DNA from: Betaproteobacteria bacterium HGW-Betaproteobacteria-14
Lineage (GTDB): Bacteria; Pseudomonadota; Gammaproteobacteria; Burkholderiales; Rhodocyclaceae
Length of the DNA stretch: 33,040 nucleotides
Direction: 5' to 3'
Assembly (NCBI GenBank): GCA_002840845.1
Contig: PHCS01000026.1
Span: 1 to 33,040, forward strand
Below, piece after piece: positions 1 to 8,872 of this stretch. The first letter of the stretch is position 1. Every line of letters begins with the position of its first letter. The notes under the pieces were generated by a model that made no database searches, was not told where the DNA came from, and saw only the letters and a list, made by a program, of their open reading frames with translations. The position numbers and the translations under genes are program-made.

Positions 1-1
1 T

Positions 2-337
2 TGCCACGTGCCCAAGGAATGGGGCCCGAAGATGCTGAGGAAGATCCAGGCCTCGCGCGAGCTCTACGGCAAGGTGGTGGGCACCGTCGACACGCGCGAT
101 AAGTTCGAGGCCAAACGCCTGCAGCTGGCCGAGCGCGAGTGGAAGCGCATGAAGGCCAACAACTCGCTGGAGTGCCGCAACTGCCACAGTCTGGTCAGCA
201 TGGACAGCGAGAAGCAGAAGCAGCGCGCCCGCAAGCAGCATGAGCTGGCCATGAAGGGCGGCGATGCCTGCATAGACTGCCACAAGGGCATCGCCCACAA
301 GAAGCCCCAGGGCATGAAGGAAGACGACGAGGAGTAA
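2..337 (+). CDS. NapC/NirT-type multihaem c cytochrome, C-terminal part
   Basis: The reading frame is open at the left edge, so only the last 111 residues are present. The fragment begins with Cys-His, the end of a CxxCH haem site, and has two complete sites, CRNCH (173-187) and CIDCH followed by KGIAH (269-283). The Val-Pro-Lys after the first His and the CIDCHKGIAH ending are typical of the NapC/NirT family of membrane-anchored tetrahaem quinol dehydrogenases, which pass electrons from quinol to periplasmic reductases. The acidic tail (EDDEE) is ordinary. The anchor and the first haem site lie outside the window. Upstream of a nir cluster, NirT is the likely role, but NapC cannot be excluded from the fragment. 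Confidence 0.85.
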   Translation, partial: CHVPKEWGPKMLRKIQASRELYGKVVGTVDTRDKFEAKRLQLAEREWKRMKANNSLECRNCHSLVSMDSEKQKQRARKQHELAMKGGDACIDCHKGIAHKKPQGMKEDDEE

Positions 338-412
338 AACCTGTCATCCTTCCAGGCATTGAGTCGTTCTATACTTAATACGCAATATCAACCTGTAACC
401 AAGGAGTTGACC

Positions 413-1276
413 ATGCAAAAAATGATCACTGCATCCGCTGTCGGTCTGGTGCTTGCGCTCGGCGCGGGCGGGGCGATGGCGGCACCCGATTGGAGCAAGG
501 CACCCGGCAAGAAGATCACCGTGTTCTATCCTGGCGTGTCGCCGATCGAATGGATCACCAAAGGCACCGAGCATGGCGGTGCGCGGGGCTTGAAGAAGGG
601 TGAATCCTGCGCCGGATGCCATGACGAGGAGACGGCCGACATGGGCAAGAAAATGGCGACCGGCCAGAAAATCGAGCCGAAGCCCATCAAGGGCAAGGTC
701 GGTTCGATACCAGTCACCGTGCAGGCTTCCCATGACGGCGCCAACCTCTACTTGCGCTTTTCGTGGAAGCAGCCGGCCGGCGGCGCCGAGAAGATGGACA
801 AGGACAACCAGGTCAAGCTGACCGTGCTGATGGATGACAACAAGGTTGAGCGCGCCAACCTGTCCGGTTGCTGGGAAAGCTGTCATGGCGATGCCCGTAC
901 CATGCCCGATGCCAAGGACGACAAGAAAACCAAGTACATCAAAGATGGCAATCTTGCTGCCGGAAAGTTCTACGACCTGATCCAGTGGACCAGCAAGGGT
1001 GCCAAGCACGACGGCTATGTTGCCGACAAGCGCGTGATGGAGGGCGGCAAGGCCCTGATCGATGCCAAGGGCGAGAAGAAAGGCGATGAGTGGGTCGTGA
1101 TCTTTACGCGCAAGCTATCAGGCGGCGAAGGCGACATCACCATGGCGGCCGGCAAGACCTACAACATCGGATTTGCCATCCATGATGACCATGCCAGCGG
1201 CCGGTTCCACCATGTTTCGCTTAACTATACGCTGGGCATTGACGCCAAGGCGGACATTACCGCAGCGAAACAGTAA
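413..1276 (+). CDS. Periplasmic cytochrome with ethylbenzene-dehydrogenase-type haem-binding domain
   Basis: This 287-residue protein is probably exported: residues 1-23 form a signal peptide ending in AMA. The ATG at 413 has an AAGGAG ribosome site; an earlier in-frame start at 359 lacks one. It has one classical haem c site (C66-A-G-C69-H70) and a second Cys-His element, C153-W-E-S-C157-H158, which is CX3CH rather than CX2CH. The sequence around residues 100-120 (Val, Ala-Ser-His-Asp-Gly, Leu-Tyr-Leu-Arg-Phe, Trp) and the C-terminal beta-rich part fit the EB_dh / cytochrome c-552-DMSO-reductase-gamma-like haem-binding domain. It lies 75 bases after the NapC/NirT gene and before a strong terminator, so the two probably form an electron-transfer pair. 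The acceptor is not shown by the sequence. Confidence 0.75.
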   Translation: MQKMITASAVGLVLALGAGGAMAAPDWSKAPGKKITVFYPGVSPIEWITKGTEHGGARGLKKGESCAGCHDEETADMGKKMATGQKIEPKPIKGKVGSIPVTVQASHDGANLYLRFSWKQPAGGAEKMDKDNQVKLTVLMDDNKVERANLSGCWESCHGDARTMPDAKDDKKTKYIKDGNLAAGKFYDLIQWTSKGAKHDGYVADKRVMEGGKALIDAKGEKKGDEWVVIFTRKLSGGEGDITMAAGKTYNIGFAIHDDHASGRFHHVSLNYTLGIDAKADITAAKQ

Positions 1277-1330
1277 CTGGGACGGATTTGCGGGGATCAT
1301 TTACCCGCGAGAATCAATCCGATCATAAAC

Positions 1331-1369
1331 AAAGCACAAGGAGCAGGCATCTGCTCCTTGTGCTTTTTC
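1331..1369 (+). terminator. Strong intrinsic terminator
   Basis: A perfect 16-base-pair inverted repeat (1331-1346 with 1351-1366, loop GCAT) overlaps and runs into a T tract. It lies 55 bases after the cytochrome gene at 413-1276 and should end the NirT/cytochrome transcript. Confidence 0.9.
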
Positions 1370-1566
1370 GTCCTACCTTCGCGCCGCCCGTCCGTTATCG
1401 TTTTGCAGCAGAGGAGTGATCAAGCAACGGATACATGCAATCCAGGCTCAAGGTATCGCTTGTAGCAGAAATCGTATGGGAAGTACCATTGGAATCCATC
1501 AAGAGATGGCGGAGCATAGCGTAAGTTTTTAGCGCGCCGATAGTCCGGGATCCTTCAGCCATGAAC
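1370..1566 (+). other. Gene-free stretch between two terminators; possible small RNA
   Basis: No convincing reading frame with codon bias or ribosome site is seen between the terminator at 1331-1369 and a second one at 1567-1596. A terminator with no gene before it suggests a short non-coding transcript of up to about 200 bases reading rightward. I see no clear promoter, and no known RNA family is recognised. Confidence 0.25.
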
Positions 1567-1596
1567 AAAAGCCGCACGAGTGCGGCTTTTTTTTTT
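1567..1596 (+). terminator. Intrinsic terminator with long T run
   Basis: The stem AAAAGCCGCA / TGCGGCTTTT (1567-1576 with 1581-1590, loop CGAG) is followed by more T residues. It is oriented for + strand transcripts. There is no protein gene between it and the preceding terminator. Confidence 0.85.
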
Positions 1597-1646
1597 GTTC
1601 TGTAGCCGATACACTGCGCCGGCTAAGGGGCTAAGGCCCGCAACGA

Positions 1647-3371
1647 ATGGATGGCATGCAGATTTCACGGGCGCTTGGGACCCTGTTGTTGTGGTGTGTT
1701 GCCAGTTTGGCGCCGGCAGCCGATTTTCCGTCGGTGTACCCGCAGGCGCGCACTATCTTCCCCGAGGCCGAGGCGTATGGCGGTTTCGAAGGCACACCGC
1801 CTTCCGTTGCAGTCTACAAAGGCAGGAAGGTTATCGGTTATCTTTTCCTGACCGAGGACGTGCTTCGCATACCGGCTTACTCGGGCAAGCACATCAATAC
1901 GATGGTGGGCATTGACCCTAATGGGCGGATCGTCGGCTTGTCGATCGTGCAGCACGATGAGCCCATCCTGGCCGTCGGCATCACCCAGGAGAAGCTCAAC
2001 CGCTATGTCGCTCAATACGAAGGCAAGTCAGCCTACGACCGCATCACCATCGGCGCCGTGCGGAAAGGGTATGTGGCGATTGATGGCATCACAGGCGCCA
2101 CTATCACCGTCATGGTGCAGAACGCCACTGTGATGCGATCTGCCAAGCTGGTTGCGGAGGCGCGCGGCATCCGCAACCCCGGCTTGGCTGAAGCTGCTGG
2201 AGGGGCGGAATCAGTTTCTGGACACAGCGCCGGTGGTGTGGCGCCAGGCAGGAGTGAGTCCGCAGCTATACGCCCAGAAGCAGGCCGGCAGACGCCACCC
2301 TTGGCTCATGGTGCGGTTCCCCTCGCGCGCGACATGCCGTTGCAGCTTCCGCCAAGGCCGGGCACTTGGACGCAGCAGCAGGAGGAACCGGCCTGGATCG
2401 CGATTTGGCAGAACCGCGCATTTGATATCGCAGTTCTTGTGATCGGCCTGGCCGTCTTGTTTTTCATTCTTGTCTTCCAGGACTGGCTGGCCAAGTATCC
2501 GGCTGCGCTGATCTATGTGCGCAATGGTTTCCATGTCTACACACTTTTCTTCATCGGCTGGTGGGGCCTGGCGCAATTGTCTGTGATCAACGTGCTGACA
2601 TTCGTCAATTCCGTGATGCAGGGCTTCCACTGGGAGAATTTCCTCATCGACCCGATGTTGTTCATCCTTTGGGGGTTTGTCGCAATGACGCTCCTGCTCT
2701 GGGGGCGCGGCGTCTATTGTGGCTGGCTATGCCCGTTTGGCGCGCTTCAGGAACTGATCCTGATAGCCTCGCGCAAACTCAAGATACCTGAGATCGAGTT
2801 CAGCGATGCGGTCCATGAACGCCTGGTGGCGCTCAAATACATCATCCTGATCCTGCTCTTTGGTGTTTCGCTGCAATCGATCGCTGAAGCCGCCTGGTAT
2901 GCAGAAGTCGAGCCGTTCAAAACCGTGATCTCGATGCGCTTCCAGCGAGAATGGAATTATGTATTGTATGCCGTCATCCTCATCGGTGTGGCGGCGGTCA
3001 ACCGCAAGTTCTATTGCAAGTACCTGTGCCCTCTTGGGGCGGCGCTCGCCATCCCCGGCCGATTCAGACTGTTCGAGTGGTGGCTGAGAAGGCGCAAGGA
3101 ATGCGGCAAACCCTGTCAGGTTTGCGCCAACCGGTGCTCCGTGCGGGCTATACGGCCAACCGGCGAAATCAATGCCAATGAATGCCATTATTGCCTGGAT
3201 TGCCAAGTCATCTATTACAACGAGAAAGTCTGCCTGCCCCTGATTGACCGCCGCAAGCGACGCGAGCAGCAGCTGGTGCGAGGGCGTGAAGGCGGGGCCA
3301 ATAACCCTGATCAGCCAATGGGTTCCGCTGGCGATCATCCGGATGACATGACTGCAGCCGGCAAACATTGA
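1647..3371 (+). CDS. NosR/NirI-like FMN-binding polyferredoxin membrane protein (short form)
   Basis: This 574-residue protein has a signal peptide (about residues 1-25) and a periplasmic FMN-binding domain with the flavinylation motif D146-G-I-T-G-A-T152. A Pro/Ala/Gly-rich linker (about 178-245) is followed by five or so membrane segments from about residue 256. Two CxxxCP motifs (CGWLCP and CKYLCP) follow, then two ferredoxin-like Cys clusters (CGKPCQVCANRC; CHYCLDCQ with a later Cys). This order is that of NosR and NirI, which pass electrons from quinol across the membrane for N2O or nitrite reductase. NosR/NirI are usually about 650-750 residues; the periplasmic domain that normally lies between the FMN domain and the membrane part is missing. 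Its position directly before nirS favours a NirI-like role. An in-frame ATG at 1656 is an alternative start. Confidence 0.8.
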   Translation: MDGMQISRALGTLLLWCVASLAPAADFPSVYPQARTIFPEAEAYGGFEGTPPSVAVYKGRKVIGYLFLTEDVLRIPAYSGKHINTMVGIDPNGRIVGLSIVQHDEPILAVGITQEKLNRYVAQYEGKSAYDRITIGAVRKGYVAIDGITGATITVMVQNATVMRSAKLVAEARGIRNPGLAEAAGGAESVSGHSAGGVAPGRSESAAIRPEAGRQTPPLAHGAVPLARDMPLQLPPRPGTWTQQQEEPAWIAIWQNRAFDIAVLVIGLAVLFFILVFQDWLAKYPAALIYVRNGFHVYTLFFIGWWGLAQLSVINVLTFVNSVMQGFHWENFLIDPMLFILWGFVAMTLLLWGRGVYCGWLCPFGALQELILIASRKLKIPEIEFSDAVHERLVALKYIILILLFGVSLQSIAEAAWYAEVEPFKTVISMRFQREWNYVLYAVILIGVAAVNRKFYCKYLCPLGAALAIPGRFRLFEWWLRRRKECGKPCQVCANRCSVRAIRPTGEINANECHYCLDCQVIYYNEKVCLPLIDRRKRREQQLVRGREGGANNPDQPMGSAGDHPDDMTAAGKH

Positions 3372-3381
3372 GAAATATCAA
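3368..3381. promoter_or_regulatory. FNR/DNR-type box 1 before nirS
   Basis: TTGAG-AAAT-ATCAA matches the TTGA-N6-TCAA core of FNR/DNR/NNR operators. It overlaps the stop codon of the NosR/NirI-like gene and is the most upstream of three boxes, centred at 3374.5. Confidence 0.5.
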
Positions 3382-3390
3382 TCATAAAAC

Positions 3391-3404
3391 ATGATAAATA
3401 TCAA
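3391..3404. promoter_or_regulatory. FNR-type box 2 before nirS
   Basis: ATGAT-AAAT-ATCAA differs at one position from the FNR consensus TTGAT-N4-ATCAA. Its centre (3397.5) is 33 bases upstream of box 3 and 23 downstream of box 1. Confidence 0.6.
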
Positions 3405-3423
3405 AGAGTTAAAATTGTGTATT

Positions 3424-3437
3424 TTGACCTAAGTCAA
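3424..3437. promoter_or_regulatory. nirS: DNR/NNR-type operator of nirS, box 3
   Basis: TTGAC-CTAA-GTCAA is a perfect palindrome in its half-sites. If its centre (3430.5) sits at -41.5, transcription starts at about 3472. A TTTAAT hexamer then lies exactly at -12 to -7 (3460-3465), the layout of a class II FNR-family-activated promoter. The leader would be about 39 bases. Confidence 0.85.
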
Positions 3438-3459
3438 GGCTGCGGAAGAGGATCGGAAT

Positions 3460-3465
3460 TTTAAT
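3460..3465 (+). promoter_or_regulatory. -10 element of the nirS promoter
   Basis: TTTAAT is correctly spaced from the operator at 3424-3437 for class II activation by an FNR/DNR-family protein. No good -35 element is visible, as expected for an activated promoter. Confidence 0.6.
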
Positions 3466-3480
3466 GCATCATTTGATTAA

Positions 3481-5238
<1,758 letters not shown>

Positions 5239-5267
5239 TCCTGAATCGGCGCAAGCCGGTGCGAACG

Positions 5268-5293
5268 GGGGCCTGCGGGCCCCTGTTTTTTTT
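5268..5293 (+). terminator. Intrinsic terminator between nirS and nirC
   Basis: A GGGGCC / GGCCCC stem (5268-5273 with 5278-5283, loop TGCG) is followed by a run of nine T. It lies 30 bases after nirS and should end most nirS transcripts before the haem d1 genes. Confidence 0.8.
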
Positions 5294-5358
5294 CTCGCCC
5301 GCGGCGCCTAGCGCCGATGCAACTGACGTTTGCCTCAGCAAAGATTCGTTTCCAGCCT

Positions 5359-5372
5359 TTGACAAAAATCAA
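5359..5372. promoter_or_regulatory. FNR/DNR-type box before nirC
   Basis: TTGAC-AAAA-ATCAA matches the FNR/NNR consensus at both half-sites. It lies between the nirS terminator and nirC, so the haem d1 genes probably have their own NO- or oxygen-responsive promoter. At -41.5 spacing the start of transcription would be near 5407, only 5 bases before the nirC ATG, and the -10 there is poor (CATCCT). The exact promoter geometry is therefore unclear. Confidence 0.65.
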
Positions 5373-5411
5373 CGCATTGACCGCCAGCGGCAGGCATCCT
5401 GCCTGTTGACA

Positions 5412-5771
5412 ATGAATTGCCGCCCGTACATAAACCATATTCCCGACAGGGCGGTTGCGGCCCTGTTTTTATGCCTGCTGGCGCCCGCCGCCGCTCCGGC
5501 AGCCGATCCGTCGCCTGAGCGGACCCGCGAACTGGTCCGCATGGTGCGGCAGGATTGCGGCTCCTGCCACGGCCTGACCCTGAAAGGGGGCCTTGGTCCG
5601 CCCCTCTTGCCGGAAACGCTGCGTGAGAAGCCCGCGGAATCGCTCAGGTATACTGTGCTCCTTGGCCGGCCTGGCACGCCGATGCCGCCCTGGAATGCCT
5701 TTATGACCGAGGCCGAGGCCGACTGGATCGTGCAGCAGCTGATGGCCGGATTCCCCGAAGAGACTCGCTGA
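5412..5771 (+). CDS. nirC: NirC, periplasmic monohaem cytochrome c of the nir cluster
   Basis: This 119-residue precursor has a signal peptide (about 1-31, ending APAA) and a small cytochrome c domain with C49-G-S-C52-H53. A likely methionine ligand lies in GTPMPPW. In other denitrifiers NirC is a small cytochrome that can give electrons to NirS and takes part in haem d1 maturation. The stop codon overlaps the nirF start (ATGA). No Shine-Dalgarno sequence is obvious before the ATG at 5412, and an in-frame TTG at 5406 is no better, so the start is less certain than the frame. Confidence 0.9.
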   Translation: MNCRPYINHIPDRAVAALFLCLLAPAAAPAADPSPERTRELVRMVRQDCGSCHGLTLKGGLGPPLLPETLREKPAESLRYTVLLGRPGTPMPPWNAFMTEAEADWIVQQLMAGFPEETR

Positions 5772-6940
5772 TGAAATCCCTGTTGCCCATTCTTGCAGCC
5801 TTCCTGCTGTCTGCCTGCACAGGCGCCTCACTGCGCGGTACGGGAGATATGGGCATTGTCATTGAGCGCGCCAGCGGCAGCGTGGCGGTTGTCGACTCCA
5901 GCACAAAAAGCATTCTCGGCCGGATCGAGGGTCTGGGCGACCTTTCCCACGCGTCTGCCGTTTATTCGCGCGATGGCCGCTACGCCTATGTGTTCGGCCG
6001 CGACGGCGGACTGACGAAGGTCGACCTGCTCGAGCGGCGCATAGCCAGGCGCATCATTCAGGCAGGCAATTCAATCGGCGGCGCGATCTCGCAGGACGGA
6101 CGCCTGGTCGCCGCGCAGAACTACCAGCCCGGGGGTGTGAAGGTCTTCGATGCCGACACGCTCGAATTGCTCGCCGACATACCCGCCACGTACGGCGATG
6201 GTGGCCAACGCTCCAAGGTGGTGGGACTGGCCGATGTTCCGGGCAACAAGTTTGCTTTTGCCCTGTTCGATGCCGGAGAGATCTGGGTGGCCGACCTGTC
6301 GCGGCCGCGCGAGCCGAAAGTGACGAAGTTCCGCAATATCGGCAACCAGCCCTACGACGGCCTGGTTACGCCTGACGGGCGCCACTACATGGCCGGCCTC
6401 TTCGGCGAGGACGGCATCGCCTTGGTCGACCTTTGGAAACCCGAGCAGGGCGCGCGAAAGATCCTGGCCAACTACGGCAAGGGTGTGGAGAAACTGCCTG
6501 TGTTCAAGATGCCTCACCTGCGCGGTTGGGCCGTCGCCGGCGGGCGCGCCTACCTGCCCGCCATCGGCAAGCACGAGGTGCTGGTGGTCGATACCGCGAG
6601 CTGGCAGGAAGTCGGCCGCATCCCCGTCAAGGGACAGCCGGTGTTCGTCATGGCGCGACCGGATGGTCGCCAGATCTGGGTGAATTTCGCCTTTCCCGAT
6701 TACAGCCATGTCCAAGTCATCGACACGCTCGAGCAGAAGGTCGTGCAGTCGCTCTCGCCAGGCAAGGCCGTGCTTCACATGGAATTCACGCCGCGCGGGG
6801 AGAACGTCTGGATTTCGGCGCGCGACGACAACCGCGTCGTGGTGTATGACACGGCCAGTTTCTCCAAGTTGACGGAACTGCCGGCACAGAACCCTTCGGG
6901 TATCTTCTTCACCAGCCGCGCGGCGCGCATCGGTTTCTAG
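5771..6940 (+). CDS. nirF: NirF, haem d1 biosynthesis lipoprotein
   Basis: This 389-residue protein resembles the d1-binding propeller of NirS without the cytochrome c domain. The N-terminus is a lipoprotein signal with lipobox LLSAC (Cys at residue 16), so it should be anchored in the periplasm. NirF is needed for a late step of haem d1 formation in the periplasm. Its start overlaps the nirC stop by one base and its stop is six bases before nirDL. The repeated beta-propeller blades (for example VVDSSTKS, LVDLW, VVDTASW, VIDTLEQK, VVYDTASF) are easily seen. Confidence 0.95.
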   Translation: MKSLLPILAAFLLSACTGASLRGTGDMGIVIERASGSVAVVDSSTKSILGRIEGLGDLSHASAVYSRDGRYAYVFGRDGGLTKVDLLERRIARRIIQAGNSIGGAISQDGRLVAAQNYQPGGVKVFDADTLELLADIPATYGDGGQRSKVVGLADVPGNKFAFALFDAGEIWVADLSRPREPKVTKFRNIGNQPYDGLVTPDGRHYMAGLFGEDGIALVDLWKPEQGARKILANYGKGVEKLPVFKMPHLRGWAVAGGRAYLPAIGKHEVLVVDTASWQEVGRIPVKGQPVFVMARPDGRQIWVNFAFPDYSHVQVIDTLEQKVVQSLSPGKAVLHMEFTPRGENVWISARDDNRVVVYDTASFSKLTELPAQNPSGIFFTSRAARIGF

Positions 6941-6946
6941 CCGCCC

Positions 6947-7939
6947 ATGGACTCCCTGGACTTCCGCCTGATCAATGAGTTCCAGCGCGATTTCCCGCTG
7001 GAACCCCGGCCTTTCGCCGAAATCGCCTATCGTCTTTGCGTGGACGAGGAAATTGTCCTGGCCGCCCTGCAGCGCCTGCGCGGCGAGGGCGTGGTCAGCC
7101 GCGTCGGTGCCGTGTTTGCACCGCGCCGCGTCGGCGCCAGCACGCTGGCCGCCCTGGCGGCGCCCCCTGGCCAATTGGATGAAATTGCAGCACGCGTCAG
7201 TGCGCGGCCGGAAGTGAACCACAACTACGAGCGCGAGCACCGCTACAACCTGTGGTTCGTCGTCACGGCGCGCGATGAAGCCCACCTGGCCGAAGCGCTG
7301 GCCGCCATCGAGCGCGACACCGGCTGCCAGGTTATCTCGCTGCCGCTGGAGCATGAGTTCTACATCGATCTCGGTTTCGATCTTGCCGGTGTATGCAAGG
7401 CGCCGTGCACCATGCGCCGCATCGAACCCGGCGACCTGCGAGATCTGACGATGCCGGAGCAGCGGCTGATGGGCGCGCTGCAGCATGGCCTCGAACTCGT
7501 TCCGCAACCCTTCGCACGGCTCGGCGAGCAGTCAGGCATGGATGAGGCGGAGGTCATCGCCATCCTCAAGCGCTGGCGTGCCGAGGGCCTGATCAAGCGC
7601 TTCGGCGTCGTCGTGCGCCACCATGAGCTGGGCTTTACCGCCAACGCCATGGTTGTCTGGGATCTGCCTGACGACGAGGTGGAGCGTGTCGGCGGTCTGC
7701 TTGCGGCCGAGCCTGAGGTGACGCTGTGCTACCAGCGGCGCCGTCACGCGCCGGAATGGCCCTACAACCTGTTCTGCATGATCCATGGCCGCGCGCGCGG
7801 CGAAGTCGAGGCCGCTGCCGCTTCTTTGCGCCAGCGCCACGGCCTGTCGCAAGTGCCGCATGCCTTGCTCTTCTCGCGCCGCCGATTCAAGCAGCGCGGA
7901 GCCCACTACATGCCTCAGGCGGAAGCCGCCCATGGATGA
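6947..7939 (+). CDS. nirDL: NirDL, fused sirohaem decarboxylase subunits
   Basis: This 330-residue protein has two consecutive AsnC/Lrp-like modules: NirD-like (about 1-150) and NirL-like (about 165-330). Each begins with a winged-helix segment and carries the NirDLGH signature (NYEREHRYNLWFV in the first half; CYQRRRHAPEWPYNLFCM in the second). The NirDLGH enzymes decarboxylate sirohaem to didecarboxysirohaem on the way to haem d1, in the cytoplasm. The D-L fusion is common in denitrifiers. The C-terminal end overlaps nirG by eight bases. Confidence 0.95.
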   Translation: MDSLDFRLINEFQRDFPLEPRPFAEIAYRLCVDEEIVLAALQRLRGEGVVSRVGAVFAPRRVGASTLAALAAPPGQLDEIAARVSARPEVNHNYEREHRYNLWFVVTARDEAHLAEALAAIERDTGCQVISLPLEHEFYIDLGFDLAGVCKAPCTMRRIEPGDLRDLTMPEQRLMGALQHGLELVPQPFARLGEQSGMDEAEVIAILKRWRAEGLIKRFGVVVRHHELGFTANAMVVWDLPDDEVERVGGLLAAEPEVTLCYQRRRHAPEWPYNLFCMIHGRARGEVEAAAASLRQRHGLSQVPHALLFSRRRFKQRGAHYMPQAEAAHG

Positions 7940-8375
7940 TCTGGACCGCAGCATCATCAATGCCCTGCAGGGCGGCTTTCCGATCTGCGACGAACCCTAC
8001 CGCGAGACAGCCGAGCGACTCGGCATTTCCGAAGCAGGGTTGATCGAGCGCATCGAGCGCATGCTTGCGGATAGAACGCTGACGCGCTTCGGGCCGATGT
8101 TTCAGGTCGAGCGCATGGGGGGCGCCTTCGTGCTGGCCGCGCTGGCAGTGCCCGAGGCCGACTATGAGCGTGTTGCCGAACTGGTCAATTCCCTGCCGGA
8201 AGTGGCGCACAATTACCGCCGTGAGCATGCGCTGAACATGTGGTTCGTCCTGGCCACGGAAACGCCTGCGGGAATCGATGCGGCGATCGAGCGGATTGAA
8301 CGAGCCACCGGTTTGAAGGTCTACGCATTCCCCAAGCTGAAAGAGTATTTCGTCGAAATGAAGCTGGCCGCATGA
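7932..8375 (+). CDS. nirG: NirG, sirohaem decarboxylase subunit
   Basis: This 147-residue single AsnC-like module has an N-terminal helix-turn-helix (about 3-50) and the NirDLGH signature HNYRREHALNMWFVLA (about residues 96-111). It works with NirDL and NirH in decarboxylating sirohaem. The ATG at 7932 lies inside the end of nirDL and its stop overlaps the nirH start, so translation is probably coupled. Confidence 0.93.
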   Translation: MDDLDRSIINALQGGFPICDEPYRETAERLGISEAGLIERIERMLADRTLTRFGPMFQVERMGGAFVLAALAVPEADYERVAELVNSLPEVAHNYRREHALNMWFVLATETPAGIDAAIERIERATGLKVYAFPKLKEYFVEMKLAA

Positions 8376-8863
8376 TGGAAGCGATGGCCCTGGATGCGGT
8401 GGACCGCCGCCTCATCGTGGCGACACAAGGCGGCCTGCCGCGGGTGCCGCGCCCGTACCACGCGCTTGCCGACCAGCTTGGCCTGGCGGCGGATGAGGTG
8501 ATGGCGCGCCTCAGACGCCTGCTGGAGAGCGGCGTGATCCGCCGCATCGGCGCCGTGCCTAACCACTATGCCCTCGGCTACACCGCCAACGGCATGAGCG
8601 TGTGGGATGTACCCGACGAGCGCATCGACGCGCTGGGCGAACAGGTCGGGCGCCTGTCCTTCGTCACCCACTGCTACCATCGTCCGCGCGCCCTGCCGCT
8701 GTGGCCCTACAACTTGTTTGCCATGGTGCATGGCAAGAGCCGGGAGGAAGTCGAGGCCCAGGTCGGTCAGATCGCTGCGCTACTCGGCGCTGACTGCCGC
8801 GCACATGACGTGCTTTACAGCAGCCGCATCCTGAAGAAAACCGGCCTGCGCATCGGCGCCTGA
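8372..8863 (+). CDS. nirH: NirH, sirohaem decarboxylase subunit
   Basis: This 163-residue AsnC-like module has an N-terminal winged helix and the C-terminal signature CYHRPRALPLWPYNLFAM, which is close to the NirL half of NirDL. Several ATGs are possible (8372, 8375, 8384); the first overlaps the nirG stop and suits coupled translation. It completes the NirDLGH set in order. The next gene, nirJ, begins 10 bases downstream. Confidence 0.92.
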   Translation: MMEAMALDAVDRRLIVATQGGLPRVPRPYHALADQLGLAADEVMARLRRLLESGVIRRIGAVPNHYALGYTANGMSVWDVPDERIDALGEQVGRLSFVTHCYHRPRALPLWPYNLFAMVHGKSREEVEAQVGQIAALLGADCRAHDVLYSSRILKKTGLRIGA

Positions 8864-8872
8864 GGAGAGAAC

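Noticed and set aside
1395..1577. A 60-codon - strand frame between the two terminators
   Set aside because: It has no ribosome site, no codon bias of the neighbours and no recognisable protein, and it runs against both terminators.
6071..7507. A 478-codon - strand open frame opposite nirF and nirDL
   Set aside because: It mirrors conserved nir genes and shows no family features; the same applies to the - strand frame at 3496-4587 opposite nirS.
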